Assembly (NCBI GenBank): GCA_946055715.1
Contig: CAMGGT010000067.1
Coordinates: 1 to 6,049 of the forward strand
Direction of reading: 5' to 3'
DNA from: an uncultured Clostridia bacterium
Lineage (GTDB): Bacteria; Bacillota; Clostridia; Oscillospirales; CAG-272
DNA length: 6,049 nucleotides
The notes under the pieces were generated by a model. The model ran no database searches, was not told where the DNA came from, and saw nothing but the letters and a program-made list of their open reading frames with translations. How positions within the stretch are numbered: the stretch's first letter is position 1; each line of letters starts with the position of its first letter. A program made the position numbers and the translations under genes. Shown one piece after another: positions 5,930 to 6,049 of the stretch.

Positions 5930-5948
5930 GGGCGGATTCTATCCGCCC
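5930..5948 (+). repeat. GC hairpin C, GGGCGGAT/ATCCGCCC
   Basis: GGGCGGAT (5930-5937) and ATCCGCCC (5941-5948) form a perfect 8-bp stem with a TCT loop, preceded by GTAGTAG. I recall GTAGGGGCGGAT..ATCCGCCC-like hairpins as recurrent in intergenic DNA of gut Clostridia; that is memory, not a search result. Confidence 0.5.
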
Positions 5949-5991
5949 GCAATATGGCAATTTTCTCTGCTTTGTACCCGCTTGCTCCTTG

Positions 5992-6009
5992 CTCCCATCC
6001 CGGAGGGAG
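5992..6009 (+). repeat. CTCCC/GGGAG hairpin
   Basis: CTCCC (5992-5996) pairs with GGGAG (6005-6009) over an 8-base loop. It overlaps an alternative small stem, AGGCA (6008-6012) with TGCCT (6019-6023), so the two could compete. Both stems are only 5 bp and may be fortuitous. Confidence 0.5.
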
Positions 6010-6041
6010 GCAGAAAAATGCCTGCCGGTTTGTCCTGTCCT

Positions 6042-6049
6042 CGTAGGGG
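6042..6049 (+). repeat. Start of a further GTAGGGG element, cut by the window end
   Basis: CGTAGGGG, the last eight bases, is identical to 5598-5605 at the entry into hairpin A. This suggests the repeat cluster continues beyond the window. Eight bases alone are weak evidence. Confidence 0.5.

Larger units (their letters stand above)
5674..5965. repeat. Interval bracketed by an inverted 10-base tag, possible small non-autonomous element
   Basis: GAAAATTGCC (5674-5683) and its exact reverse complement GGCAATTTTC (5956-5965) bracket 292 bases. On each side the tag is followed, moving inward, by a GTAGGG-type hairpin: B starts 12 bases inside on the left and C ends 7 bases inside on the right. 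The layout resembles terminal inverted repeats of a miniature element. No target-site duplication was recognised and no transposase is present, so the boundary is tentative. Confidence 0.5.
5532..6049. other. 518-base gene-free region made of short repeats and hairpins
   Basis: No reading frame here has a ribosome binding site and a plausible protein. The stretch contains several GC hairpins, a diverged direct repeat, an inverted 10-base tag pair and an AT-rich core (about 5788-5925) whose composition differs sharply from the flanking genes. The separate elements are listed individually. It resembles intergenic clusters of small non-autonomous repeats rather than a decayed gene. Confidence 0.5.

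Noticed and set aside
5598..6049. CRISPR array
   Set aside because: The repeats are irregular in spacing, differ in sequence and are self-complementary hairpins; no constant repeat-spacer period is present.

Overview
The window looks like a chromosomal segment from a GC-rich Firmicute, most plausibly a clostridial relative of the Oscillospiraceae/Ruminococcaceae. The grounds are a SpoIIIE-type FtsK translocase, strong AAGGAG-like ribosome binding sites, and intergenic GC hairpins of a style I associate with gut Clostridia. The taxon is inference. All four genes are on the + strand and none is complete at the left edge.

Positions 1-3285 hold most of an FtsK/SpoIIIE DNA translocase. Its reading frame is open from base 1, so the true start lies upstream. 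It has a charged N-terminal tail, about four membrane segments, a long basic/acidic helical and proline-rich linker, the motor with Walker A and B, and a C-terminal gamma winged helix. A 9-bp inverted repeat follows its stop.

Positions 3286-3501 are a gap whose right half is AT-rich. It carries a tentative promoter and two tandem TACTGTA palindromes 11 bp apart, just upstream of the next gene.

Positions 3502-5531 are a probable three-gene transcription unit: a DJ-1/PfpI-family protein with its nucleophilic-elbow cysteine, a GNAT acetyltransferase that overlaps it by 4 bases (ATGA), and, 66 bases on, a 220-residue protein with twelve cysteines arranged as zinc-ribbon-like pairs. DJ-1 relatives are linked to glyoxal or oxidative damage handling and GNAT proteins to acyl transfer. 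A common role for the three is speculative.

Positions 5532-6049 contain no convincing gene and are a mosaic of short repeats: three GC-rich hairpins of a GTAGGG(G)CGG type plus the first bases of a fourth at the right edge, a degenerate direct repeat with copies about 185 bases apart, a 10-bp inverted tag bracketing about 290 bases, and an AT-rich core with two more hairpins. This is the least explained part of the window. I found no CRISPR array, tRNA, rRNA, transposase or clearly new multi-gene system.
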